Position numbers and translations under genes: made by a program. Source: Tolypeutes matacus (Eukaryota > Chordata > Mammalia > Cingulata > Chlamyphoridae). From it: a DNA stretch of 64,000 bases. Position 1 is the first letter of the stretch. Each line of letters opens with the position of its first letter. This document shows positions 1-10,400 of this stretch, in pieces. The notes beneath the pieces are model-generated. The model searched no databases. It was not told the DNA's origin and saw nothing but the letters and a program-made list of their open reading frames with translations. The DNA is taken from positions 930,297 through 994,296 of the forward strand of contig JAKSZT010054573.1 of assembly GCA_026826555.1 (NCBI GenBank), in the 5' to 3' direction.

Positions 1-114
1 TGGCCTCCAGAGCGGGGAGGCTGGCCCGCTCGGGACCATCGCCGCCCTGTCTGCTGAAAGCACATACAGCCCCGATTTTAAGGCCTGTGATGCAGCAGGA
101 AGGAGAAGGCTCGA
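1..114 (+). other. Candidate partial exon ending at a 5' splice site
   Basis: GC-rich sequence ends at 114 in CGA followed by GTAAGT, a near-consensus 5' splice donor. Reading from base 2 gives 37 open codons that would leave phase 2 at the donor. The frame from base 3 is also open up to a TGA just past the donor, so openness alone is weak evidence. I do not recognise the encoded residues. If real, this is the downstream edge of an exon on the plus strand and the following sequence is intron. It could equally be non-coding exon or chance in GC-rich DNA. Confidence 0.25.
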
Positions 115-1190
115 GTAAGTGAATATGATGATGAGGTGGGTGGGAGCTGACTCCATTCCAGCACCATTGTCTTCAGGGGAGATGTTTTTAAGCATCAAGG
201 GAACAGTGTACTTTGAAATGGTTCAAAATCAGGCATATGTGCACATCATTAAATTTCATGAGTAGGCTATTTGCATTTCCAAAATTCTCACTTTTTATCA
301 GGTTGACAGGTATGCAAATGGGGAAAAGAGAAAATTTCAAGCTGTGAATAGTGTTCTTGGTCTTACAGTGGGTAGACTATGCTCAGCCATGTGTAGGGCT
401 CGAGCTCTCCCCTTGCACGTCAGCCAGTTGAGCAGAATGCTTACACGCATTTGGGGGCTGCCATGTTAGGCGGCCTTTGTGTTTTTTTCTATTTTTCCAT
501 TCCTCTGTAAAGAACCTTCTTAGGATACTTAAAAATGAGCTACACAGTGCCACCCAGTGTAGGATGCAGAGACAAATTGCAGAGAAAACATATAGGTTAT
601 CACCACTTAATGCAAATTTCAACAAAAATATGATCTGAGCTGCAACTCCCCTTCCTGAATGACAATAAACATCCTTTTCTTAATTAGCACCGGTGAGCAA
701 CCTCATGGATACGTGCTTAGCTGAAATATCTGAGTCATGGCAAGGCGGAAAAGAACTGTCACCCCTGGTGCTGTAAAGTCAAAACCTATTATCTAACTGA
801 GGTGTTTTCTATCCTGGAATCCTCTTTAAAAGAACAACCATCCCTGGGCGGTGTCACAGGAAGCCAGGAATGTCTGGTCACCACAAAAAGCAGTGATCCA
901 AAGCTGACAGCCTTGTACAATGCAACACATAGGGAAACGGGGAGCAGAAAGTGGGGAGAGAACTCGCCAAGACAAACTTTGCTGGCCCCATGACTGGGAT
1001 CTCAGGTGAGCATAACCCAGGGTCATTCAGTACCAGCTATCACCAGCAGTAGTAGTATTTTGATCCACATAATAAACTAAAACCCCATTGACTAAGTACC
1101 TACTAGCATGTGGCATTGCAGATGCAACAGAATCTTCTATGGCTTTTAAGAATCTGCAGAGTAAATGGGCAACAGTTCATGTTTCACAGT
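115..1190. other. No recognised feature
   Basis: AT-moderate unique-looking sequence. Short open frames on both strands lack any family resemblance. I see no clear repeat boundary, RNA gene or promoter here. Confidence 0.5.
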
Positions 1191-1194
1191 TTTC

Positions 1195-1539
1195 CTCTCT
1201 GTCTCCTCTTCCCCAACCCACTGGCCTTTCTTTTGTTGCTCAAACACACCTAGTATGTCTCCACCTCAGGGCCTTTGCACTTGCTATTTGTTCTCTCCAA
1301 TTTCATGCAGCAGGACTTCATCGCCATTTAGATCTCAGCTCAGGTGATCCCTTAGAAAAGGCTTTAGGACCTGTCCCTTAGTGATGTCCCTTAGCCATGC
1401 CCCTCCACATTAGCGTGCATTATTTAATTTTTTACCACTTACCCATATTGAAATACTTTGTTTATTATTTCTGTGTATTCTCTATGAAATCTGCCACTGA
1501 TCTCATCTGTCTTGATTGTGGCTAAATCTACAGCTCACC
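1195..1539 (+). repeat. L2 LINE 3' fragment, split by an LTR
   Basis: The text resembles the sense strand of the mammalian L2 3' region: a pyrimidine-rich run, then a CCTCAGGGCCTTTGCACTTG-type block, then a block like the L2 stretch about loss of transported proteins (TCAGCTCAGGTGATCCCTTA). The element is interrupted at 1540 by a solo LTR. A short tail resembling the L2 terminus (AATAAA-type, ending about 2225) continues at 2161. L2 is an ancient CR1-like LINE and long inactive. Confidence 0.6.
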
Positions 1540-2160
1540 TGTATTAGTCAGCCAAAGGGGTGCTGATGCAAAATACCAGAACTCTGTTGGTTTTTATAAA
1601 GGGTATTTATTGGGGTAGAAGCTCACAGCCACAAGGCTCTAAAGCGTCCAACTCAAGGCACCATAAGAGGTACTTTCTCACCAAAATCTGTTGCCACATG
1701 CTGAAGCAAGATGGCGGGCGATCTCAGCCTGATGTCTCCTTCCTTCTTCCTCTGAAGGCTCCGTGGGCCCAGCTTCTTCCAGTCTCAGCTGTAGGCTGGC
1801 ATAGGTCTTGTCTCTCTTCCAGGTGCTTTAGCTGTCTGAGCCTTCTTCTTTCTGTCACACGGCAGGACTGAAATGATCAAATTTTCTTCTCTTCCTTGTG
1901 TAGGGAGCTCCCTCTCTTCCTCTTGTGTCTTCTTGAGTGAGTGTCCTTTTATATGGGTCCACCAAGGGGCAGGGACTCAACCCTGAGTCATGCCCTACTG
2001 ACGTGGTCAAATGAAAGCCTAATCTTAGCAGGTAATTTAATCAAGACATGTCAGCTGAATCTAATACATTCAAAGGTTCTCACATTCAGAGGAACAGAAC
2101 AGTTTACAAATATAATCTTTCTCTTTTGGGGGGTTCATAAAATAATATCAAACTGCCACA
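1540..2160 (-). mobile_element. Solo LTR, MaLR-like family, copy A
   Basis: First of four related LTRs (others at 6872, 17352 and 33975). On the plus strand it begins TGTATTAGTCAGCC and ends CTGCCACA, so it has the TG...CA ends of an LTR. Read on the minus strand it has a TATA-like box (TATAAAAGG, about 1948-1957) upstream of an AATAAA poly(A) signal near the far end. The 5-bp flanks (TCACC and CCCTC) do not match well, so the target duplication is decayed or the ends are slightly misplaced. No internal retroviral sequence is attached. It interrupts an L2. Confidence 0.8.
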
Positions 2161-2225
2161 CCCTCAGAATAGTGCTAAGCATATTATTTATGCCCAGAAA
2201 ACACAGGGTTAATGGATAAACAAAA

Positions 2226-2835
2226 TAAAGCAGTAACCTATACTGGTAAGAAGAGGACATGTATGGGTAGAAAACACCACGCATTACTCCTGCCTCTACC
2301 CCGTATGTTTAAGGGCACAATCCTTTGCCTAAAAGACTAAGAAGAAACCCTATGGGTCATCCAAGCATGCCTTCCCACGTTATTTGCCAATACCCAATTT
2401 ATCAGTTGGTTCTGTTCCCTTTCCTACTTAGATGATTCTTGAATCTCTCCCTTCCTCTTTGCCCTCACCACTGTTCCTGCTCTCAAGTATTGTTGTCCGT
2501 GTGCATTAGGCTCCCATCGATACTGACCTTCCCACGATCCTAGGGTTGTTTGCCAAGCTGATATGATGAGGTCAACTCCTGTCACAATTTCTGCAGTGGT
2601 GCCCACTCACCATTTGGAATGCCTGCTTGGCTCAGAGGAATTCCATGTGCTTTGAAATCTGTCCTCAGGTGGCCATTTCCATCTCTGTGATCTTGTCCTC
2701 ATACATAGCTGCTCTACTCTAAACCAGCCCCATCAGATTCCCTCACTGAAACGGGAATTCTAGGATTGACAGACCAACACCAGAGCATAAAAATAAACTG
2801 AGGAAAGGGGTTATGACAGATTACTTGAAAAGTGC
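2226..2835. other. No recognised feature
   Basis: Unique-looking sequence without a convincing repeat, coding frame or RNA structure. Confidence 0.45.
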
Positions 2836-2837
2836 TT

Positions 2838-3935
2838 TGAGTATCCTTTTCCTGAATCTATGCCCCTCTGCAATGTGATTTTCCAGCACTTCCCATCAAG
2901 AGCTGGAGCTACCTCTTGCATTGCTTTGACCAATAGAGTGCAGCAGAAGAGCTCTTGTGTCAGTTCTTAGCCTAGGCCTCAAGAGGCTAGCCTGATCCTG
3001 CACATTCTCTTGTAACCCTGTGCTGCCACATGAGGGTGATGAGAGACCCATGGCTTAGGGGCTCCTGTCCCCAGACAATAACCATTGAGTTAGCAACAGC
3101 CCCCTGCAAGCAGACCACAGGTGCATGAGCAGGCCAAGCTGATGATCAGTATGGATCAGTAGAAGCACCAAGCTAACCCCTGAGACCCGGGGGCAGCAAC
3201 CTGCAGTCCATGGGCCCAATTTGACCTGCATTTGTGTTTGTGTGGGCAGCAAGCCAAGAGAGGCTCTTACATTTTCAAAAGTATTGTAAACACCAGCAGC
3301 AGCCACAATGAAGAAGGATATGTGATAGAGATCATATGTTGCCTGTGCAGCCAAAAATGTCTACCATCTGACCCTTGACGTAAAAAGTTTACTGACCCCT
3401 GCCTTCAGTTCCTGAGCAATAATAAAGAGCTTTTATTTAAGCCACTAAGTCTGGGGCCCTTTGTTACCTGGTGTGCGCTGACACAGAAATTGGTACCAGA
3501 AGTGGGATGCTCACACAACAAACCCTACAATATGTAAACTTGGCTTTGGGACCAGACAGAAGGGGAAGACTGGAGAAATGACAAGCTGTTAGTGATGTCT
3601 GGAAAAATGATAAAGATAAAAAGGATATTGCTATTGGAACCTGGAAAATTGAAGAAGCAGGGTTATGTCATAGAGAAACACGCAATCAAACAATCACCTG
3701 TGATAACTTTGAACACAGAAAATGTACTTAATACACTTTTGAACTTCGGTAACTTGAATTACAAAAAGATTGTTGAAAGTGTCTGTAGGTTCACTGTAAC
3801 TGAGTGTGATGAAGTATGGAAAGAAAGAGATGAGCTAAACTAAGAACTGGACAACTTTCAAGCAGAATTTAGAGAAATTATATAGGACCAGGACTTGCTG
3901 GCTTAAACAATAAAACTTTCTTATCTCTGGTTTCC
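2838..3935 (+). mobile_element. Old MaLR-type LTR with start of internal region
   Basis: From about 2838 to 3490 the sequence resembles an old MaLR-type LTR in plus orientation. It is split by an hAT element at 3188-3401. The 3' part has AATAAA at about 3419-3425, then the block TTTAAGCCACTAAGTCTGG typical of these LTR 3' ends. It is followed by AAATTGGTACCAGAAGTGGG (about 3487), which resembles the start of MaLR internal sequence. The internal part has no usable coding capacity; the 83-codon frame at 3592-3843 is unassigned. Exact subfamily and ends are uncertain. Confidence 0.55.
3188..3401 (+). mobile_element. Non-autonomous hAT-Charlie-type element, nested in LTR
   Basis: This matches the pattern of the better-preserved copies at 11486 and 60170: a start like GGGGCAGCAACCTGC, a block CCATGGGCCC, a middle with a CATATGTTGCCTG-type block and an end AAGTTTACTGACCCCTG that mirrors the start. 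It has no coding capacity. It sits inside the LTR, so it is the younger insertion of the two. An 8-bp target duplication is not clear here. Confidence 0.65.
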
Positions 3936-4004
3936 TTGGCTATTAAAAGATTTTCAAAGTAAAAGGAGGCCTTGGCACAAAGATCAAATCAAGAGTGTGT
4001 TTCT

Positions 4005-4240
4005 GGGAGTGGATGTGGCTCAAGCAGCCGAGTGCCTGCTTCACACATGGGAGGTCCTGGGTTGGGTTCTCGGTGCCTCCAAGAAAAAACACACAAACAA
4101 ACAACAAGCAAAACAAATGAATAAACCAACTCAGGGGAGCCAATGTGGCTCCTTGGTTGAGCGCTGGCTTCCCACATATGAGGTCCCTGGTTCAATCCCA
4201 GGGCATATTTTTTATATATATTAAAATATATATATATATA
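4005..4240 (+). mobile_element. DAS SINE, dimeric, plus strand
   Basis: Two tRNA-like units lie head to tail. The first starts GGAGTGGATGTGGCTCAAGC (A-box region) and has a GGTTGGGTTCTCGG B-box region. An A-rich linker follows. The second unit starts about 4137 with a B box at about 4189 (GGTTCAATCCC). An AT-rich tail of alternating TA follows. An 8-bp repeat TGTTTCTG at 3998-4005 and 4241-4248 is a likely target duplication. DAS elements are armadillo SINEs, transcribed by RNA polymerase III and moved by L1 machinery. Confidence 0.85.
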
Positions 4241-4275
4241 TGTTTCTGTGAACTCTTGTTAAAACCACTGGAAGG

Positions 4276-6398
4276 GGGCAGGACGAGGACGTCCGCCTGC
4301 TGTGGGCCAAGTCCAGCGCCTGAGGGACGAGCAGCTCCCGCGGGGGGCGGCGCGGGGCCGAGGGGCCTCACGCGGGAGCTGGCGCACCTGCGGGCGGAAA
4401 ACCGCTACCTGCGCCGCCTGAGGCGGGGCCTCGGCGAGGAGCGGAGCCCCCAGTGCCAAAGAGGAAGATGTTCCTGGTGAGCAGATCCTTCTTTCCTTGG
4501 TGATAATCAAGTAACTCTATCTCTGGTGCATGAAAAGCTTTCTCTTCAGTAAGCCAGATATTAATAATGTCCTTCAGACCTACCAGTGTCTGAGTATTTG
4601 AAAGTGAAGAAAACTGGAACATGACAGATATTACAGTAAACTGATGAGAAGAAAGAAAAATTAATCTATCAAACTACAATATGTAAGGATGGGGATGATA
4701 AGAAGAGACCAGTGATCGTTCATCAAGCCATTTTGGGGTCAGTGGAAAGGATGATAGCCATTCTCTCAGAAAACTATGGGGGGAAATGGCCTTTCTGGCT
4801 TTCTCCTCATCAGGTAGTAGTCATCCCTGTGGAGCCAACTTGTGAAAAATATGCACTTCAGGTATCCAGTGAATTTTTTGAAGAAGGATTCATGGCTAAT
4901 GTTGACTTCGATCATAATTGTACACTAACTATGCTTTTCTAACTTGCTTTTCTGGTTTATTAGAAATCTTTGGGATTAAATTAATGGGTAAAAAAGATTC
5001 CAAATTTAAAATGATCAAAAGAAAAGAATGTAGGTGAAAAAAGTAAAATATCCTTGAGGCATAAAGGATAATAATTCAGCAATGAGTCATTGAATGCAGA
5101 ATCTAAAGTTTTTGCTTTAAAGATGATCCAAAAGTCCGGAGAAACTGCAGTCATTGTATTAGTATCTACTGTAAGCCGAACGATTCTGTGTAAGGAAAAA
5201 TAAATATTCAGTTTTCCATAAGTAATACAGGACTCTGAAACACACTACTACTACAATCAGGCTTCTTGTGGTGACTGAAATCTCAAATTAGCTTAAAGAT
5301 GGAATTTGTAGAAGGGTTTTGGAGTATTTCATGAAGTGGAAGATTGAGTTAAAAAAACAAATAATTAGAGGAGCAGGTGGAGCAAGGAGCTCAGCCGCTT
5401 ACCAGGACTACTTCTCCCCTTTTCTCATTTCTGTCTGGTTCTTTATGCTTCTCTTAATTATCTGCTTTATTCCCCTTACCTGCTGACCAATTTCTTCCTT
5501 TCACACATCAAGAAACATGACTGTATAGTCTTGCATCTCACAATATGGGTCACTAGAGAACCCACTTTATACCCTCATTCCAGAAGATTCTGGTTAGGCT
5601 GGCCTGGTCTGCCGTCCTCTCTGCTTCCTCAGGTGTGTCAGGTGGAGTCAGGGGACTATAAGAGAACAGCAACGCCCAGTTGTGCACCCCAAGACCACAA
5701 GAGTCCTTCTCTCAGGGGCCAGTAGAGGGCTGGGGCAACCAGTCATCCCTTCAGAGCATGGACCTAATGGAAGTAGATTGATAATTATTAAGATTGAAGG
5801 AAATTTATTAAGGCCCAAGTGTCCTGTGCCTTTCGACTTATTGTTTAGTAAATTATTGATTTAAAGTGTTTGTTTCCCTTCCTTTTTTACAATGGCTGGA
5901 GAAAAAGAAAAATAATGCTGTAAACGTTCAAACAAGAGACAAAAGAATTTATGGAGAGGTTTCACTAACTTCTGCCATAGTTAGATTAAAGCAGCTCAAG
6001 AAATCACATACACTAAATACAGAGAAAGACTTCTGAAGTCCCTTCCTTGTACTCGCTTCTAAATACCCTTGTTTTGACCCTTGAAATGTACTTTTCTTAA
6101 CCAGTTAACATGTTAAAAACTTTGGACCCACTGATGAAAGGAGACAGGGCACAAGGAGAAAGGAATAGCCAAAATATATAAAGTTTAATTCACTAATGTG
6201 CCCTGAGGACAGTAAAAGAACAAGCTTGGGAAATTTTCAAGAAATTATTGCCTTGAGGGATTTAAGTAAGAAAATGGTATTCATTGAAATGGGGAAATAC
6301 TAGGAAAAGAGGATTATGAAATGCTATTGCTAAGATATATTTATGATTTTCAAATAAAAGTCTGCAAAGCTTTAAAAAAAAAAAAAAAAAAAAAAAAA
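4276..6398 (+). pseudogene. TARS3: Processed pseudogene of threonyl-tRNA synthetase (TARS3-like)
   Basis: The source gene charges tRNA-Thr with threonine in the cytoplasm. Two coding relics are visible. At about 4281-4450 the frames give EDVRLLWAK, then after a shift QRLRDEQ, then LTRELAHLRAEN, matching the N-terminal coiled coil of TARS3/TARSL2. At 4685-4930 one frame gives [20 protein letters not shown] and later [19 protein letters not shown], the end of the catalytic domain and the start of the anticodon-binding domain. The latter wording favours TARS3 over TARS1. Most of the central body is missing, about 200 bp between the two relics is unassigned, and the protein stops right after the CTL block. 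The remaining 1.4 kb is probably 3' UTR: AATAAA at 6353-6358 is followed by a 25-nt poly(A) from 6374. CACTGGAAGG occurs at 4266-4275 and again at 6399-6408, a target-site duplication. No introns are seen. It cannot encode a working enzyme. Confidence 0.8.
6353..6398 (+). promoter_or_regulatory. Poly(A) signal and tail of the retrocopy
   Basis: AATAAA at 6353-6358 lies 15 nt before an uninterrupted A tract that runs to 6398. This spacing is what a polyadenylated mRNA leaves after retroposition, and it fixes the 3' boundary of the pseudogene. Confidence 0.8.
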
Positions 6399-6599
6399 CA
6401 CTGGAAGGTTTAAGGAGGTAAAGAGTAGACACTTTCAGGCAGATCAGAGAACTTGTAAGCATCTTAAAGGCAGTGCTATTCACACGTTGCCACCACACAC
6501 ATTTGAACTCCTGCCTCTTAGAGCACGTGCACGAGTTTCTTCTCTAGGGTTGGAGGCTCTGGAATGGGGTGGTTGGGCTATAGAGCATGCACAAACTCA

Positions 6600-6866
6600 A
6601 ATTTCCTAGATAATACCAAATTGTTTTCCAAAGTGGTGCCAGTTTTACTCCTACTGGCAGTGTTTGAAAGTTTCCAGAGCTCTACATCCTTGTCCAGAAA
6701 TGATGATGTCAGACTTTTCAGTTTTTAATAATCTGTTGGGTGTGAAATGATGTCTCATTGGGAAGTTTAACTGCATCTTTTTCTGATTATTAATGAGGTT
6801 TGGCACTTTTTCTTGTGTTTATTGGCCATTCATGTTTACTCTTTTGTGAGATACCTTGTCATGTAT
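6600..6866 (-). mobile_element. L1M fragment, ORF2 3' region
   Basis: The plus strand carries the antisense form of the L1M ORF2 end: CCAAATTGTTTTCCAAAGTGG, then the block with ACTCCTACTGGCAGTG, then a TAATGAGG block near 6791. It is a short inactive relic. Solo LTR copy B inserted at its left-hand continuation (6872), next to the target duplication GATAC. Confidence 0.75.
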
Positions 6867-6871
6867 GATAC

Positions 6872-7471
6872 TGTATTAGTCAGCCAAAGGGGTGCTGGTG
6901 CAAAATACCAGAAATCTATTGGCTTTTATATTTATTTGGGGTAGAAGCTTACAGTTACCAGGCCATAAAGCCCAAGTTATTTCCCTCACCAAAGTCTGTT
7001 GCTACGTGTTGGAGCAAGATGGCTGCCGACGTCTGCCACAAGTTCAGGATTCCTGGGTTCCTCTCTTCCTGGGGCTTGTTTCTCTCTGGGCTCAGCTGCC
7101 CTGCTGTCTCCACAAGGCCAGCTGTAGACTATCAGGCAACCAGCTCTGTCTCTCTCCCTGGGGCTCAATTCTCTCCAAGCTCAGCTGCTCTGTTCCTCTG
7201 TGTGTTTCCTTTCCAGGCTCCAGCTCAAAAACTCCAGTATCAAAACTCCAACCTCCCTTCTCTGCCATGCGATTTTTCTGTGGGCCCCCACCCACTGAGG
7301 AGGCAGGGACTCAACATCCTACAGACATGGCCCAATCAAAGCCTTAATCATTATTTAATCAAGTAAACCTCTGAATCCAATATAATCTAAAATGCCCAGA
7401 GGAAAAGACCAGTTCACAAACATAATCCATTATCTACTTTTGGAACTCGTAAATGACACCAAACTGCTACA
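6872..7471 (-). mobile_element. Solo LTR, MaLR-like family, copy B
   Basis: It begins TGTATTAGTCAGCC and ends CTGCTACA on the plus strand, 600 bp. The 5-bp sequence GATAC lies immediately before (6867-6871) and after (7472-7476), an exact target-site duplication of the length expected for ERVL/MaLR integration. Read on the minus strand, AATAAA is at 6936-6931, about 60 bp from the 3' end. A solo LTR forms when two flanking LTRs recombine and delete the provirus. It carries no genes; open frames inside it are chance. Confidence 0.9.
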
Positions 7472-7602
7472 GATACCCATTAGGTTTTTGTTGATTAGTC
7501 TCCGTGTATATGCATACACTACACATATTTATCAGCCTTCTGACAATTTGGGTCCTGACCATCTTCCCCTGCAAGGAAAGGGAAGGGAAGATGGAGGAGT
7601 CC

Positions 7603-8115
7603 ATATAACTTTTTTTTTTTTTTTTTACTTTCTATTTTGAAATACTTTCAAGCTTACAGTCCAGTTACAAAAAGAAAACAACCCCCATACAGATAACTCC
7701 CACATGCTCCTACCCAACCCCCGGGCATTGAGACCTGCCAATTTAAGCACTTTGTGCATTTGCCCTAATCTTCTATCTAGCCGTCAGTCCACCAGTCTAA
7801 GTAGCCATCCACCGTCTCTGTGTGTACCTAGCAATCCTTTTTCTCAACACTTGGTGCAGGCTGTGCCCATCATGACCCTTGAACACTTAATACTGCCATG
7901 TACACTTCCTAAAAGCCAGGAGATTCACTAATGCATTCCCCTAAGTGCAGTCGTCAAGTTCAAGGACTTTGACATTGATATAAAGCTCACAGTCCATATT
8001 CCAGGTTTTCCATATGTCCCAGTAATGTCCTTCTGAGTCTCTTAGATCCTGTCCAGAATCAGGTATTGCCTTTAATTGTCATTGCCCCTTTAGTTGCTCT
8101 TTCTTTTCTTATTGT
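7603..8115 (-). mobile_element. L1M 3' UTR fragment
   Basis: A run of about 18 T from 7609 is the antisense poly(A) tail. The text then follows the pattern of an old L1M 3' UTR, including ACTTTCAAGCTTACAG, a GATATAAAGC block near 7978 and TCCATATTCCAGGTTTTCC near 7994. A related copy lies at 27613-28100. It has no coding capacity. Confidence 0.7.
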
Positions 8116-8149
8116 GGAAAGATATAATTCTCTAATCAATATGCCATGG

Positions 8150-8870
8150 TCCACAGAAAACCTCTCAAAATGTTGAATGGAATTACAATGAATGCATAGA
8201 CTGATTTGGGGACATTGCTACAATACTGACCTTTTTTAGTGAAGAACATTTTGTTTTCATGCCTTAATTCAGCTCTTCATTGTCTTTCACTTACGATTTA
8301 TACTTTTCCGTATAAAAACAATATGGGCTTTCCTCCATAAACCATTTAATGAAGTGGATTAAGTTAACTGACTTTCTAACCTTGAAGCACACTTGATCTT
8401 GACGTGTTATCTTGACCTTGACATATTACCTTTCACTCCACATTGCTGATAAGTTTTGTTAATATTGCACTTAGGACTTTTATGTCTATGTTCATGAATA
8501 AGATTGGCTAAGACTTTTGAAAAAACTGTTTTATTGAAATAGAATTCACATACCACATAATTTACCCATTTAAAGTGTACAATTCAATGATTTTTATTGT
8601 ATATTCACAGAGTACAACCGTCATCACTATCGATTTTAGAACTTGTTCACGACCCCAGAAGGAAACCCTGACCCCGTTAGCGGTTACTCCATCTCCCTCC
8701 CTCCCCAGCCTGAGCAAACACTAGTCTACTTTCTGTCTCTATTCTAGACATTTCATGTGAATGGAACAATACAGGCTAATACTTTCATATTCCTACATTA
8801 TTTTTGTGTGCTGTGGGTACTAAGATTATATTAGCCTCATACAATTAGTTAGGGCATCTTCCTTTTTTAT
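8150..8870 (-). mobile_element. L1 ORF2 reverse-transcriptase-region fragment, interrupted
   Basis: 8150-8518 and 8786-8870 are two halves of one antisense L1 ORF2 segment. The first includes AATGAATGCATAGACTG-type text and the block ATGTTCATGAATAAGATTGG. The second continues with TATATTAGCCTCATACAATT, which in L1 lies just beyond that point. The halves are split by a younger L1 3' end at 8519-8773. No frame is intact. Confidence 0.7.
8519..8773 (-). mobile_element. L1MB-type 3' UTR inserted in an older L1
   Basis: The sequence TTTATTGAAATAGAATTCAC and the block CCATTTAAAGTGTACAATTC are diagnostic of the L1MB/L1ME 3' UTR, here antisense. GGCTAAGACTTT at 8506-8517 and GGCTAATACTTT at 8774-8785 differ at one base and are a target duplication, so this is a separate insertion into the surrounding L1. 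Confidence 0.8.
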
Positions 8871-9539
8871 GCTAAAGGTGTTGTGTCTGATTGCAATGTA
8901 TGTTCTTTGGATAGTTACAGAAACTCACTGGCTGCCTGCCATGGGCCACAGTGGGAGGCAAGTATTCAGTAGAGCCCTGATCCTGCACTTGGTCATTGTG
9001 GAAGCCAAGGACAGTGTTCCTTCCCAGAGAGAGGAACAGGCAGGTGCGTGTGCAGTCAGCAAACTGTACAGACCCCCACAGGGAAGCAGGTAAATCCTTG
9101 GGCTCACTGTGCACATGCTCACACATCGGCACCAAGACAGACAAAGCTCCTCCTCCTTTTTGGAGGAGCTTACTTTTCTGGAAAGGTTGCTTTGACTCCA
9201 TCACCGCGAACACTTAGCTCTCAAGAGCATCCTTGATTCTGCGGCCGCCTGGTCTCCTGAGCACTCGTGTCAGTCCTCTTGAGAACAAGAAGCCTCTTCT
9301 GCAGGGAGTGCAGACCCCATTACCCAGCTCTCCAGGCCAGAAACCGGGGCAGCCATGCCATGCCCACTTGGCTTGTAACTCACTCGGCTCCTCCTCCGAG
9401 CCCTGTCAATTTTACCCTCCACTGTCTCTCAGGCACGCTCACGTCTTTCCATCTCCACTCTCCAGCCGAAGACACCATTATTTTTCACACAGATGATGGC
9501 AAAGCAGCAGAGTTGGTCTCACCGTTACCATTTGGCCCC
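8871..9539. other. No recognised feature
   Basis: Moderately GC-rich unique-looking sequence. Several overlapping short frames occur on both strands with no recognisable product. Confidence 0.45.
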
Positions 9540-10400
9540 TCAGCCTATGTCCACTGACGAGCCAGAGAGATCATTTCAAAATGTGGCATGGGTCACGCTC
9601 CACCTGCAGCTCCCCCCCATGTCTGGAACGTTTTTACACAGTCCCCTTGCTCTCAGGATAGACCCTAGCTTCCTCAGGTTAACCTCAAGGTCCAGTTGTG
9701 GCCACGTCTCCTGCCTGGTCTTACTTGATCTCCCCCTCCCTTTTGTCAGCCCCCCACCCCCTCTCGAGATGGCACCCTCATCTGTTTGCTTGTTGTTTTT
9801 GCTCTTTGGTTTTTTTGCTCATTGTTTGTGTTCACCATCTGCTCGGGTTTTTTTTGCTCATTGTCTGCTCGATGTCTGTTTTTTCTTTAGGAGGCTCTGG
9901 GAACCGAACCTGGGACCTCCCATGTGGGAGATGGGCGCTCAGCTGCTTGAGCCACATCCGCTCCCTGCTTGTTTTGTTTTTGCTCGTTGTCTACTTGTTG
10001 TCTTGCTCGTTGTTTTTGTTTGTTGTCTGCTTGTTTTTTTTTCCTTGTCTGCTCGTTGTTTTTACTCATTGTCTGCTCGTTGTTTTTGCTCATTGTCTTC
10101 GCACTGTCTGTCTGTTTTCCATAGGAGGCACCGGGATCCGAACCCGGGACCTCCCATGTGGGAGGTGGGCGCTCAGCTGCTTGAGCCACATCAGCTCCCT
10201 CCCCCTCCCTTTTGATCCAACATGCTTCCGCACTCTGCTTCGCTCCTGCTCTGCCTGGCAGGCCCCGTCTCCATTCTTTAGGTGGCACCTCAAATTTCAC
10301 TTCTTTTTGGATGTTATCAGGCCCATTGGCCATGTGCCCTCACAGTATTGTGAGATTTTCCAGCGTATAACTTGTAAACGGTGCATTATTTTTGAGGTTC
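9540..10400 (+). repeat. L2 LINE fragment, split by a DAS dimer
   Basis: 9540-9780 follows the L2 sense pattern (TTTCAAAATGTGGCATGGGT, later a CTTGCTCTCAGGATAGACCC block). 10203-10400 continues with GCTCTGCCTGGCAGGCCCC and a GGTGGCACCTCAAATTTCAC block that follows in L2. The two are separated by DAS SINE units on the opposite strand. Confidence 0.65.
9781..10202 (-). mobile_element. DAS SINE, dimeric with pentamer-rich linkers
   Basis: Two tRNA-like units in antisense: about 10202-10120 and 9968-9889. Each has, on the minus strand, an A-box region (GTGGCTCAAGCAGCTGAGCG) and a B-box region (GGTTCGGATCC and GGTTCGGTTCC). Each is followed by a linker built from irregular copies of GAGCA-A5-C-A-A and GAGCAGACAA-type pieces (about 9785-9885 and 9968-10115 on the plus strand). 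Such linkers are a known feature of some DAS elements. The frames of 148-246 codons through this region come from the linkers and are not genes. Confidence 0.85.

Noticed and set aside
4003..4210. tRNA genes
   Set aside because: The A-box and B-box regions here and at the other DAS sites belong to SINEs with linkers, A-rich tails and target duplications, not to functional tRNAs.
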